Source: Cyathus striatus | Taxonomy: Eukaryota; Basidiomycota; Agaricomycetes; Agaricales; Nidulariaceae | Direction of reading: 5' to 3' | DNA length: 64,000 nucleotides | NCBI GenBank assembly: GCA_025738555.1 | Contig: JAOVFP010000003.1 | Location: forward strand, 1,984,001-2,048,000 | In this document: positions 1-13,850 of the stretch, in pieces | Layout of the letters: the number at the start of each line of letters is the position of its first letter | Position numbering within the stretch: the stretch's first letter is position 1 | Translations under genes and position numbers: made by a program | The notes under the pieces: model-generated | What the model was told of the DNA's origin: nothing | Database searches by the model: none | The model's input: the letters and a program-made list of their open reading frames with translations, nothing else

Positions 1-1157
1 CCTTCCGCCCTTTTGCTGTTGTGGCCTTCCCTTTTTTCATTGGTCTTGGCACGTCCCTGGTCAGTACTTCAGTGGTCGCTTGCTGATGTGCCGTTCGTAG
101 GGTAAGGGGACTGGGCCGCACTGCGCACTAGATGACGCTGGCCCGCTGCAGGGTCTTCATTAGCCGACGTGTGACGAAGTGGGTGGATGAGGGATACGAA
201 CAGTGGGGAGGAGAGGTGGGTAGGAGAGGGACGATGTTCGTTAATGTGCTCAACTGAGTGCGTTCTCAGATACGCGTGACCTTACACTGTGAGACTTTAT
301 ATCCTAAAAAGGAATATCAGGGGAGGGCTGGGAACGCGCTCAGCTGAACGCCTCTCCTCCCAATTTCGTATTCACTCCACCTCTTACATACAATGTCCGC
401 CCCACCTCGTTACCCGACAGTCCGCTTAGTATAAAGCGGGATGGGCAAGAAGACGCTGCAATGGGGTACGTCGACACATGACCAGCAACGCGCCTAGACC
501 AACGAAGCAAGGGAGGACTGCAGTGGAACAAGGGCGGAAGGGAAAGGCGAGAAATGGTAATGGGTGAGATAAAGTTGGATTTTGGAAGCGAAGAGTAAAG
601 GGTAGGAGGTGTGAGGTGGAGTGGCGCAAGATGAGTCCTCCGCTTGGTGGGTAACTGTGCCAATTCATGTATGATAAGAGAGCATCCTCGACAGCAGAAC
701 CATACCACTCCTACCCATACTTGCACGAATAACCAAAACTGTACTACCACTGGTTATATATAAATTTTGTAACAAGACTTTCAGATAAATTTGCGCTATT
801 AGAGTTTATGTAGGGAGAAAATGGGAATAGAATGCATGAAATAGAATGAGTATAGTATTTAAAATGGCATTAAAATCGACGTAATTCAAGTAGACTAATA
901 TGGGACAACAATTATAATGGACCGTGGTGGAGAAGGAATTAAAACGAACATATTCCAAGCAATTTAAGTGAATGAATTAAAAGGGATAAAATGAAGCAAA
1001 GTTAATTCTGGTGGTACGCATGCGAGCCTCGAGGTGACTTGGGATTAAATGATAGAACTTAGAAGCATAAGCGAAATAGAATGAATGATATACCGATGTA
1101 TAGGCTAGGATGAATATAGATGATCATAGGTTACTTGCAGCATGCTCATAGCCGCAC

Positions 1158-3899
1158 TTATTTCCTTCCGCTAATGGTAAAGTATGAATAAAGAATTGAT
1201 CAGTAGAGATAAAAGATACATACCGTTTCCTTGGTTTCACAACCTCTTCAGAACTTTCTAGTCCTTGCTTAGTGCCTATGAGCACGGGAGGCATGTCAGC
1301 ATGTTGAAGAACCCATACAACATCATCAACAGCGTTCCAAAATGTTGCCTCTAACTGGTGCCTATCCTGGTCTGGTGCGCAGTTAATAGCATTAAGCCAC
1401 CATGACAGTGACATAACGACACAGCACAATCCCAATGGCCCCCACAGAACAACGACCCCCAATCGCAACCGTTCGGTGGTGATGACCTCTTAAGGCTATC
1501 ATCATCTGCAACACGCCAATAAGGCTGAATTGATGACCACCACTTGGTCCAGGTGTTGCTGAATTTCGCTGCGATTACGTTCGGCACACCCTTTGTGCTT
1601 CGGTGATTTTTAATCCACCAGGCTACTTCCTTTGGACGGTGTTTGGTTGGAAATGCCTGTTTAAATTATAGGTAGAAATGAACATCTAAAGCTCAATACC
1701 ACAACATAGAGCAACGACTTACACTTCTGTCAGGCTTCTTCAGCTCAAATAGTTTCCATTCATTGATGAGCAATTTCCACCGTACGTCCGATGAAATAGA
1801 CCAAAAGTACTCAATGTACTGCTGTGCATAATCTGGTATAATTCCGGTGTTGTCGCCAGTGCCCGTGGCAATGGGACTTCTAAATGTACATTAACTAACG
1901 TAATTTGTAACATGAAACAGGTTGAATGGAGCTTACATTGGTATGTTTCCCTCGTTGCTAGCTTCAGTAATTCTATCATGAAAGAAGTCAATTGAACGAT
2001 CTGAGCATGAAGAATATAACGTACAGCAGTGGGTTGTATTCACCACTCTGGTCTCCCTCCGCTACTGTGGTGGCCGGCCTGGCACTGTAAAATATAATTA
2101 TTTAGCGGTACTTTATCTATAATATTAATAGTCATACGTACCTTACAGTAGGTATCCCATTGACTTAGTCGGTTCCACCTGTAGGTACACCTCCATCGGC
2201 AGCGTTGTTGATGGAGTCGTTGGATGTCTCACTGCCGGTATTTTGCGTTGGTGTATCATTGATGCCAGCACTGTCATTTACAGGGTTGGATGACTGTAAG
2301 GTATATCTAGAAATGGTGCGTGAAGATAGTTAGTTGGTATACTCAGATGCGAAAGTAATTGAACCTCACTCATCCTCCCTAGTGCCTCCTAGGCATCCAG
2401 ATCTGCGAGGGTTCACAGGGTCACTGGAAGGATTAATCTCCTTCAGTGCTTTCTTCGACTTTCTGGGATGTTTAACCTTTTTGGCGAGACTGGGTGGCTG
2501 GTTCGGGTCTTGTGCTATATTTCTCTTCATCTGTTCAACCAGCTTCAAATGCCAAGCATTGCCGTCCTCATAGGAAGCCGGAGTTTGCGATATAGAGCGG
2601 TCATTTGATATGGGCACCTGTTCATCAGCCGAAAGACCGAGTCCCCACACCTGATCAGGGTCTTCATTATGGTCTTCTTCGTCATCCTGACCATCATGCC
2701 CTGTGCCCTCGTTAACTTCGTCTTCACCGTCGCCAGTGCGAGCAGAATGATCCCCCCCATTTACTTCTCCTTTGCCATCGCTTGTGCTAGCAGAACTCGT
2801 TGTGACTTCAAGACTTCAAGATTTTCGGTCTTCTTCCGCTGGGTATATTCATTAGCATAGGTAAGAATCAGATGACAGCGAAGTATACTTACAAAAACAC
2901 TCATGAAGAAAGTCATCGAACCCATTAGTAACGTCTTTCGCAAACCTCTCACTCCCCATCCACGACTCCCAAGTGCTTCCATTCTTATCCTTGCCATAGT
3001 GTAAACTGCATAAGCACAATACGGTGAGTAAGAGTTGAATATACCAATGTAAAATTCAACTTACATCATAGTTTCCATGTCTCCCCCATCACGTGGCCGT
3101 GGCCCGCCTGCGAGACCATGAAGTTCCAACCAGTATCCTTAGAAAGACTAGATATCATTGACACAATTGACACGGAGAGCTTATTAATTGCTCTAATAAT
3201 ATGTGAGCCAATTGAAACAACACAGTATACTTATTCGCATTCACCTCTCGTACCGCTTGTTGCAGTCCTCCTCAGGATCCATAAAGAGACTTACATCATA
3301 ATGGCCTTCTCGCATTGCAGCGTGAACTTCTCGAACATCGTCCAAAACGTCCTCGGTTTCGTTCTCGAAATGATGCTTAACGAGTGCGTTTTGAACTTCA
3401 AACTTTGTTTTTGCTGTCTCGGAGTCTGCTGGCAATGTTGCAAGGTATGTGTTCCATGCGTCCTCCATCAGAGGCTTAAGATGATCGATATATAAGGTCC
3501 TGTAGACCTGCCACTGTTGCAATTTCCGCTTCATAGATTTTTTCTTGATGTTAAGAGAACCTCGCATAGCTGCCTTAGACTGGCGAATATGGTTCCGGAA
3601 CCACCTGCTCAATTGCTACAAAGGGGAAATATTGCTGGTTCGTAAGCACAATATGTTTATTATGAACATTTGTCACTCACTTCACACCGAATTATCCATT
3701 TCTTAGCCTTTGCATCTGCACCCCACTCGCGTTTCTCCTTCTTGCTAAGCTTCGGTCATCCCCACTCATGTAAGTAATCCACGTATAAGTCAGCAAACCA
3801 AGTTGTCGTTTTCTTGCTTTCCTTCGCACGAACAAACCCTGGTATTCGACTCTCAAGCCATAGTCGTTGTTTCGTTGTTGCCCATGAGCGTCTCGTCAT
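1158..3899 (-). pseudogene. Companion gene of the KDZ element, left copy (frameshifted)
   Basis: Minus-strand copy of 50763-53506: start at 3899, stop at 1160-1158. It shares the two TGA interruptions. It also carries one-base homopolymer losses: GTCTCGC for GTCCTCGC near 3110 in the VLAGGPRP motif, and 5 versus 6 G near 1440 in the CGGPLG motif. The exon boundaries are otherwise the same. As with the transposase, the extra frameshifts could be consensus errors in homopolymers. Confidence 0.75.
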
Positions 3900-6800
3900 G
3901 ATAGGCTACTGTGAAGGTATAAATATTCAGGATGTTAGAGTGTAAGGGTAAGGAATACCTTGAGGCCTAAACAAAGAGCTTGAAATGCGAGTCGTCGAAT
4001 TTCCGTTTGACTGGGATGTCCTAAAGTGTTCGAAGGCTTGATCAGGAACAAAAAGTTCAGTATGAGAACACAGGAAAAGAAGAAAACCTCGAAATGAAAT
4101 TTAAATGCGAAGACTTGATGAGATATCGAAAACAGAACGGTAGAACGCGAGGGGAGCAGGTAGATATGAACAAGAAGACCCAAACAATCACTTAGAACTT
4201 CACAGAAAGTGGGGAGAAATTCGCTGCACTGAGGAGGAGTATATATATGGATTATGTAGAAAGACTTTACTTAACGAGGAATAGTTGATAAACGGAGATT
4301 AATTGTCTTGAGATCGAAGATTGGTGTAAGGTAAATGGTATGGTATGAAACAGTAAGAGTAGCGATGCATTGAAAAGAAAATTTGAAGAATAAAACTTGA
4401 GGAGAAAGACTTGGGGCGATGACGCGGCCGTTGGTAAGGTGAATTGTGGTATTCAGTTGCTCTTGGTAGCGCGCGATACTGACGGTCTTGAGTTCCTGGT
4501 GCGTAATTGCGGTGTCCGGGGCAATGTGGAAGCGTCGGCGTTGGAGGGAACCAGTAGGAGAGGGTGAGTGAGAGGAGAAGAGCAAACGCGAATAGCGCGT
4601 TGATGCATGTACGGCTAGATCTGAATGTGTTATCTTTTGAGATAAGTATCACGTGATTTGAGTATTTGAAGCTCGTAAAAGACGAAGTTTGTACTAGAGG
4701 TGTGGGAGTTATTGATACGGTCTGGTACGGAAAGGAAACTCAGTGAGTTTGATTACAGTAGATGAGTTTTAACCAAGTACGTAGTGGTGATATGTTGAGA
4801 AGATTACATGTGTAAGTATGCCATATGATTGACATTCACAATAACCAGACACCATAGTTAACATACCATATAACTAACAGGTACGAATGGCATTCAAATA
4901 TTTCAATGTAGACTTGACGAATTCCTAACTTAAGCTGAAAAATTGCTCCTGTGTTCAGAAGTTGGCTGTGAGTGATAGATCTAGGTATATTGTTGGATTG
5001 TAGTGATCGTTAGCTTGTCACGAAATTATTGCGAATGATGATAACTAACCTAGTTTACAAGGGAAAAAGACAATGAGTGTTTGTGCAGCGCAAACATATT
5101 CGGATGAGTAATATGTTCGAGGGAGAGGGTTGGAATGACTATGGAAAGTCGAGCTACGTTCAGATGGTGGCTGCGAGGGAGAGATGTAGGACCAGGTAAG
5201 TATATTGCTTATAGTGCGAGAATGCGCAGTCTGATTGCGGTAATTGTTAGCTTATCATGAACATGTTACGAATAACAATAACTAACATAGTTTATGAGAG
5301 GTGAGGGTGTGATACTACCATGCAAAGTCAAAGTACTCAAGGAGGGGGGTTGGAGAAGGAGGTGTTGGTAATAAGGTTAATTGTGTAATAACGATGAATC
5401 CGATTGTGAAGGGAGTTTGTGCACATATCTGGATGGGTAGTACATACCCATGTTTGCAAGGAGAGGGCGTGTGGTGATTATTGAAGTGTCGTCACAGTGA
5501 ACTACAGTAGGGACAGGGAAGTTTGAACTCATACCAACGTAGACATTATGTAGATATGATTCAGGAACACTCATTCTCATAAGAATGGCATGGAACATAC
5601 ATATGCACTCTGACAATAGTTATGGCATGCTTGGAACTCGAAGATTAAAGTCAACTAGGTAAAACGATCATTCTCTAAAGTCTACACAGTACAAATAGAT
5701 TATTTGAAAGAGTATACTGCAAAGTCTCATACATGTCTGCCTCGATGCGAGCTTCTACCTCTTCAGCCTCTAATGCAGTGCTCACTGCTCGATGCCAACT
5801 TCCAGCCTTAAGTAAAATTTAACTCAATGACTACAACAACGCCAGGATGGAGGGCCACAATAGAAGGAGTGTGGTTTGAAATAATATCCAGATCTCCAAT
5901 ATCCGCAGGGATATTCCACTTGCATAACATATTGAGATGTCAGGATTGAAGACGGAGAGGACAAGCGGGAAAGCATACCTTGTGTAGCAAGACGAGTAAA
6001 TGCTTGATCTTGTCGGTCACATTGGCATATCCATGTCTTTGGATGGAGAAGGTGGCTGTTTGCTGTGCAGCAGAAGAGATCTTGGGATGTCAGGAGCAAA
6101 TACTGATTCTCGATTCAAACAAGCTCTATCAAGAAATTGAGTGCGAAAGAGTTCCATCTATGTGATGACGAATTTAGATTACTTTGTATTTCTTCTATAT
6201 TTACAGGTAGCATATATTGAGAATTATCAAGAAAATTCAAGTAATATCTAGTGACATTGATATGAGATAACTACCTACTAGTTCACCCCTCTGGGCCTCC
6301 CAGACCACCCTATGTACCTACCGGTTCCGCCCCTGCCCTCTTTCCCCCACCCTGGTCCGACTCCTGCTCAAATCCTGCTACCACTTTCCACCCATTCACC
6401 ACCATTTGTCCCACCTCGCCCTCCGCTATTGCCCCTTAGTTCCCTCCTTCACAAGCACCAATAAAGATCGAGGAAGCCAAGGGTCTAGGGTGATTGCATA
6501 TGCAGAAGTTGGACTGGGAGTGCTGCTGCTTTGTTCGAAGATGGTGCGGGGCCAGGAGGGTGGGCTGTAGAAGTGTACAGTGTGAATTGATGGGTGTCCA
6601 CGGTTTTAGGGGTTACACACTAGGCCAAGGACGTACTGTGAGCGTATAGAAGTTTATTTGTAACACGATCACTTCGGTATCACGTACTCTTTGCCCCATG
6701 ATATGAATCATATGATCCTTCCAGTTGCTGAGATAGCGAATGCAAGCCTTCGGATGGACCAGCTTAACTTGTACGCTGCTTTGAGAATGGACTCGTGTGC

Positions 6801-7477
6801 TCCGCTGTTTGCAGATCGGAAACATATATTCAACTTTGGCACAGGCATTCGGACACTTGATGAACTAAATCTTATCTTATGAATTGTTAGTATAAGTTGA
6901 TATAAGAATAGTAAACCCACTGATACATATGTTTGATGAAGATGTGTCAAAACGTCAAACAAGCCAGCGGGCGTCGTTGTGTTGGGGGGGAGGGTTAGTG
7001 GGGTGCGAGCCAAGTAGGATGTGCATGGCAGTTTGGGTGGAGCTAGGGAACGTACTCGGGGGGCTTGTATTGCGTTACCATAGAGATGCATTAAGTGCAA
7101 AGACCTTGAAAAGCTTGGGGCTCAGGTATGAGCACATAACGAAAGGAGTCAAATGTCAAACTCTTACAAATTCAGAATTGCTAAATGGCACATATATGAA
7201 GTACACTAGCTCTAAAAAAACCTGGCCAAGGATTTCCTATTCGTAGCAGAGAACTTTGGCAAAAAAATATGTTAGTTCGGCAACGCAGAAGGAAGATATA
7301 CTTATATTTAAATTGCGAATGTCATACTACTTCTTAAGAGCAGGTAAGGTGCTCGAGATGGAGCTCTGCTGCTTCCTCAAGGGAGAGATTGAGGCCTAGT
7401 AAATGAGCTACTTATGCGATCAGGAACGGCAATATGAGGTAAAATAGATGGTAGTGGAAACAGACCATGCATTTGCT

Positions 7478-7620
7478 GTATTGTCTGAGATCAAAGAGAA
7501 GTAGGAAGATAGAGAGGGAGAAGGAATGAGGAGCGGGAGGGGGAGGGAGGGGGAAGTGGAAGAGGGGAAGGGGAAGGGGGGAGGGGAAGAATGGGGGTGG
7601 TGGAGAGGAAGCGAGAGACG
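7478..7620 (+). repeat. Purine-rich, G-run tract (left copy); pyrimidine strand at 47028-47170
   Basis: Almost pure A/G, with repeated GGGAGGGG, GGGGAAGGGG and GGGGGGAGGGG runs. This composition can form triplex or G-quadruplex structures. Frames translated through it are low-complexity Pro/Ser/Leu and are not treated as genes. Confidence 0.7.
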
Positions 7621-7872
7621 TTGTGCACCACACGCTGTTATAATACAGCGCACAGGCCAGGTAGCAATGTCTTTATTTGGCAATACGAGAAGAAGGTCCT
7701 GATCTTCTTGAATCGACTTGATTTCTTCATTTGAGGGGGGGTAGGTATGCTTTGACAGCTGATACTCAACGTCGGTGATGGTGAGAAGAAAGATAAATAT
7801 AGAATGACATACAGCCATCACATGTTCGGTTGTCCACGTACCACAGCTTGCTGTTAATCCATTCTCATCCAT
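7620..7872 (-). pseudogene. Unrecognised coding-like fragment, left copy
   Basis: Left-arm counterpart of 46789-47040. The frame stays open through TYPPSNEEIKSIQEDQDLLL and NKDIATWPVRCIITACGAQ, then enters a purine-rich tract. No domain was recognised and no complete gene could be built around it. Confidence 0.3.
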
Positions 7873-8322
7873 GTGTTTCCAGTGTGTTCTGAGTGTCGTT
7901 CTGCCCTCGCTTCGATGGAGCTCTTCGTGTCTGCTATCCTTGGACCATGGGTGTTAATGCAGCAAGCTGTAAGTAAGTCAATCATAAGAAGGGTGTGGTG
8001 GGAATGAGCTCCCATTACTCATATCTCAGCTGATGCACTGGACCGATGGGACCGGTGACCGGTCAACTGCTGACACATTATATTGACAGATTGAATGCAC
8101 ATGTGCCATGCCTTATCTTCATTACTGATGAAGTTTTATTAATACTTTGATAGACCTGAGTCCTCATTGTGTGCGATATTTTTATGAGGTCTTGAGTTCA
8201 GCCACATGCAATGCATATGGTGAATTCCCAGTGCGTAAAAATAAGAATATGTAAATATGCACACAGGTGTTACACATTTTTAGAATCCTCTTTCTCGCTC
8301 TCACTCAATATCTTCTCTAATA

Positions 8323-11300
8323 ATGCCTCAAAAGCGTCGTGGCTCAACTAGTACATCTGAAGCAACAAAAATCCTCAAAAACGATCACGAAGTTCTTCTA
8401 ATACTAATATGTCTATTCAGTTTCATTCAAGTGCATGATCTCGCACATCTGCAAGTAATAAAGGTGGAGGAGATAAATCAAGTCAGACATTACATCAGCA
8501 TCAAAGCTCTACTGTGGATCGCAGTACATCACAAATTACTTCAGTTCCAATTGGTAGAGATAACAGTCAGACATCACATCAGAATCAAAGTTCTACTATG
8601 GCTCAGAGCTCATCAGAGATTATGTCACATGAGAATCAGGGCTCAGCTGTGTCTCGTAGCATATCACATATTACATCACATACAATTGTGGAGAGTCAAG
8701 GCAAAAAGAGACTTGAAAAAGCATCACAGAGAAAGCGGGATATTGAACGCCCTATAATGGAAAAGACTGTAAAACAAAATGAGGGGAAATCATTTCAGCA
8801 AATACAGACTGATATTTATGAAGAACCTGTACCAAATGTACAAACTCATGATCAAGCTTCAAACAAAAAGCGAGACCGGAATCAAAAATCATCAGTAAGC
8901 ATATAAATTGAATAATATAATAATATAAATATTCTAGACTAATCAATTGCACAGGCAAAGCTTGCTGAATGGTTACAATATAGAGATGAGTTTCTTGATG
9001 AGCTTCTTCGCCATGATGGCAAGGGAGATTATCATAATGAAAATAAATGTTCAGTATGTGAGAAAGAATGTGGTATATATAAGTGTAAAGATTGCTTCAA
9101 TGGAGGTTTGCTAAAATGCAAAGATTGTCTAAAAAGAGAACATAAACATTTACCTCTTCACAGAATAGAGGTGAGATGAATTTCCTATCATTATTTTTTA
9201 CTTACAAGTTTCAATTTATTAGAGGTGGAATGAGTTTCATTTTGAGAAGGAATCTCTCAAAGATATTGGACTTCATATTCAACTTGGACATGGAGGATTA
9301 TTCTGTTCTAAAGCAACTGGTCCTATAAATCTTGTTGTTGTTGATATTACTGGAGTACATTCTGTTTCTGTTTCCTTCTGTGATTGCAAAATTAAGCCTA
9401 TTCCATGATATACACAATTAATGCGTGCTGGTTGGTTTCCAGCAAGTTTTGTAAGGCCTCAAACTGTGGTTACATTTGAATGTCTTGATACATTTCATGA
9501 GCTCACACTACAAGGAAAGACTTCCTTGTATGACTGGTACCACACTCTCTGCCGAAAAACTGATAAATGTAAATTGGAAAATGAAAATGTGAGTAATAAA
9601 TGTTATATAATATGATTTAATACAAGTTCTAATAATTTTATAGAACCGATACAATGAGCTTAGAAATGTTGTTCGGATGTGGCGAGTTCTTTTCATGTGT
9701 AAGCGAGCTGGTAGAGGTCAATTTACTGAGGGTATAATGGGTACAAAGAAGGAGAACTTACAGTTGAATGTCCTGCATGCCCTCATCCTGATAAAAATCT
9801 CCCAAAAGATTGGGAAAATTCAGAAATACTTAAGTATGTACATTTCATTATATTGTGTCTTAAAACCTATATTAATTCCCTTTGAAGATATTTGTATATA
9901 CTGTATTTGGCAGTTGATGCTAATTTCAAATTAAGCTGTAAGGAACGTGGCATTCAGGACATAGAGCTCATGCCTGGTTGGGGACCTTTTGTTGAAGAAA
10001 CAAGCTATCAAAAACACCTTACTAAGCACATTGAAAATCCAGAGATTAACACTTGTGATTCAGCTCATGATGCAATCCTTCAAGCGGGAATACGCTCAGC
10101 ACCTGGCCATTCAGTAACTGGAACAGGACTTGTAATTTGTGCAAGACATACTCTGATTCGCCTAATGGTGCTGGTGATTTGCAGAAAGGAGAAAGGCAAG
10201 TAAAATAGTTAAGAATCATAATTAAATTTTAACAGTTTTTATCATATAAACAGATATTGTAATATTGACTACATTGTGCTTTCAACACTTGTTGGTTTTG
10301 TTCTTCCTTGGGTTGTAATTACATATGACATTGGTTGTCAGTGGTCAAAAAATTTAAGGCAACGGATAAACTCATTTCCTGAGCCTATGAGAGTTTCTAC
10401 AGATACAAAGATTGATGTTGGAGTTCCATCTTGGCATATAAATGGTCATGGAAGCTCATGTCGTACAACCTATGCTTTGGCTTATTTGCCAGGAGCTGGC
10501 AGAACTTGTGGAGAGGAAGTTGAAACAACATGGTCTAGTAGCAACCAACTCCGTCCAAGTACACGTGAAATGGGACCAGCTTCTCGTCATGAAGTCTTAA
10601 ATGATCAGTGGATTGCATGGAATTTTCAAAAGATAATTGGTTTACGTTAGTATTTTTATTTTCTGCTGTAATACATATCTAATTTGATTACCATAGGCAA
10701 ACACTTTATTAAAAAATATAATGAAGCAATCATAATGAGTAAAAAACATACTGAGATATTTGACAAATTTAATGCTACATTTCTACCTGAACTAACAGAA
10801 AAATGGGAATCTCAAGTAATATCATGGAACCTTGACCACTCAAACCCAAATCCATATGATGAGCCAGAATGCAGTAAGTTATATATTTAAATTAGAATAC
10901 ATTCATCTAATGTATTATTAGCAAACACCTTGCAAGATGTGAGACTTGAGCTTACTCAAGAAGAAGCTGCAGATATTGTAAAAGGAATTGCTCCCAAACA
11001 TAAGATGACTCTAACAAATTTTTTAATTCTTGCATTTGAATTGGAAGAGCAACAGTATGTCAGAAGTTATAATATATATATATTTACTGACAAAATTAAT
11101 TAGACATGCACTTACAATTGAGATATCACAACAAAAACAGAGTTTAACATCAAATCAGTTAGCTGACATACAAGATAAACACATTGCCCTTTATAATCGA
11201 ATTAAAAAATGGCAAGAAGCTCAAATAGCCTATATGCCAGAAGTTGAACATCTATTGGCTTCTGCATCTGTGAATACCTATAATAGCAATCTAAAGACTG

Positions 11301-12279
11301 AATTGCTTCCACTACATCTTCCTTCATCACTATCAGTGCAATTGCAGACTACTGTAGCAATAAAAAAAGTGGCAGATTCAGAATTAAAATTAAGACTAGC
11401 ACAAGCTAAAGATGCATTGGCTAGCATTCGTTATCACCTACGTCTAGCTTCCACAGTATTGCAATTTAAGCGATTGAATACATCTGGTACTGGAAATAAA
11501 CAAAATACACGGATGCAAAGATTGTATAAGAACTTTAATGACAAAACAAATTTGATTGCTGATCGATATCGAAGAGCACGTTCTGCTATAGCCAAACTTG
11601 ATCCAAATGGTAATTGGAGTTCATATCTACTTGAACTGAAAAAGAAGATGTTAAAGGACCAGGAAAGGATCCAAATGATACATCCAGTAATGGTCGACAT
11701 GAAATACCATGGATATGGCTTGTACCTCGTGACTCACTCAGTGAAGATAACACTGAAAATGAAGTAAATGATAGTCTTAGAGTTGAATGGGCAAAATGTC
11801 GTGCACGAAGAGACCGATGGTCAGAGGAAGTACTTATTCTTAGAGAGGAGATGAGACGTGTTGTGGCTTACCTTGAGTGGAAAGAAGACTGGTGGAAAAG
11901 TATAAGCAATATTAGAAACTATAAAAATCAAGTTGGATCTGATATCAAACAAGGTGTTACAGCATATGCTTTAAAGCAAGCTTCAGTTTGTCAGAGACTT
12001 GCACAGAGTTGTGCTGAATGGTGGCTACCAGTCTTTCAAAAAGAGAATAAAATGCCAGATTGGGCTAAAAAATATATTGCACAGAAAGTTCATTCTGTCT
12101 CAGATTCCAGCCCCAGCTCAGAAAGTTCTGGAGATGAATTTAGTGACAATAGTGAAAATGATTGGGAGGATGAACAAGATGAAAATGATTGGGAGGATGA
12201 ACAAGATGAAAATGACTTGGAGGATGAACTAGATGAAAATTTTAATAATGAACTGGATGTCTATAATTATGTAGTTTAG
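8323..12279 (+). pseudogene. CxC2-type KDZ transposase, left copy (frameshifted)
   Basis: Same gene as at 42377-46338. Exons: 8323-8894, 8955-9170, 9223-9588, 9644-9833, 9888-10195, 10254-10645, 10697-10873, 10922-11054, 11104-12279. It shares both in-frame TGA codons (8436-8438, 9406-9408). In addition it has one-base losses in homopolymers near 8369 (5 A versus 6), 9753 (GG versus GGG), 10161 (CC versus CCC) and 11641 (5 A versus 6), each of which shifts the frame. All four sit in short runs, so sequencing or consensus error is a live alternative to real decay. The catalytic motifs YDIGCQWSKNL and GRTCGEEVETTW are preserved within exons. The ~150 bp after the stop lead straight into the tandem array. 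Confidence 0.9.
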
Positions 12280-12429
12280 GTATGTGGTAATTATGTTCTC
12301 AGTTACATATTTCTAAAAATAACAATTGTTCACACAGTATATATCATAGCACACATACACAGTGAATAGTGTAGTATATGATATGTACTTATTAAATCTA
12401 TATGTACTTTTATCATGGAATAGTTATTT

Positions 12430-13850
12430 TAAATAGTCTGAGCAACACTAACAATAACTGAATGTACACCTGAAATACTCAGTGATCTCACCCATATATC
12501 TATTAGTACCAGTAGTAAGTGAATGCATTATTGAAACACTCAATAATCACCTATAATCACCTATATGGTCTTTAGTACCAATAGTAAGTGGATACATGCT
12601 TGAAATGCTTGGTGATCATGCATGATCACCCATACATCCATTAGTATGAATAGTAAGTAAATACAAACTTGAAATGCTCAACAATCACCTAAAATCACCT
12701 ATACACCCATTAGTATAATAGTAAGTAAAAACACACTTAAATGCTCAATTATCACCTATGGTCACCTATATGCTCATTAGTACCAATAATAAGTGAATAC
12801 ATGCTTGAAATGCTCAATGATCACCTATGATCACCTATACATCTGTTAGTATGAATACTAAGTGAATATGTACTTAAAACACTCAGTGATCACCTATGAT
12901 CACTTATACATCCATTAGTATGAATAGTAAGTAAATATACACTTGAAATGCTCAATGATCACATATGATTACTATTAGGTTCATTAGTACTGATAGCAAG
13001 TGAATATGCACTTGAAATGCTCAATGATCACATATGATCACTATTAGATTCATTAGTACTGATAGTAAGTAAATATACACTTGAAATGCTTAATGATCAC
13101 ATATGATCACCTATACATCCATTAGTGTGAATAGTAAGTAAATATACACTTGAAATGCTCAATGATTACATATGATTACTATTAGATTCATTAGTACTGA
13201 TAGCAAGTGAATATGCACTTGAAATGCTCAATGATCACATATGATCACTATTAGATTCATTAGTACTGATAGTAAGTAAATATACACTTGAAATGCTTAA
13301 TGATCACATATGATCACCTATACATCCATTAGTGTGAATAGTAAGTAAATATACACTTGAAATGCTCAATGATTACATATGATTACTATTAGATTCATTA
13401 GTACTGATAGCAAGTGAATATGCACTTGAAATGCTCAATGATCACCTATGATCACATATATGCCCATTAGTGTGAATAGTAAGTGAATATGCACTTGAAA
13501 TACTCAATGATCACCTATGATCACATATATGTGCATTAGTGTGAATAGTAAGTGAATATGCACTTGACATACTCAATGATCACCTATGATCACTATTAGA
13601 TTCATTAGTACTGATAGTAAGTAAATATGCACTAGAAATGCTCAATGATCACCTATGATCACTATTAGATTCATTAGTACTGATAGTAAGTAAATATGCA
13701 CTAGAAATGCTCAATGATCACCTATGATCACTATTAGATTCATTAGTACTGATAGTAAGTAAATATGCACTAGAAATGCTCAATGATCACCTATGATCAC
13801 TATTAGATTCATTAGTACTGATAGTAAGTGAATATGCACGGGAAACACTA
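12430..13850 (+). repeat. Subterminal tandem array, ~69-bp unit, left copy
   Basis: About 20 units of ~69 bp, each with ATTAGTACTGATAGTAAGT-like sequence, a TGCACTTGAAATGCTCAA-like block and a pair of TGATCA palindromes four bases apart (TGATCACCTATGATCAC). The unit length was measured as 69 from successive ACTAGAAATG starts at 13631 and 13700. A higher-order period of 207 bp (three units) is visible at 13161/13368. Almost no CpG is present. Confidence 0.93.

Noticed and set aside
7412..7633. Pro/Leu-rich open frames across the purine tract in both arms
   Set aside because: They are created by low-complexity sequence, lack splice or domain support, and are shadows of the fragment at 7620-7872.
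12430..13850. CRISPR-like array
   Set aside because: The units are contiguous tandem repeats with no unique spacers, and the genome is clearly fungal.
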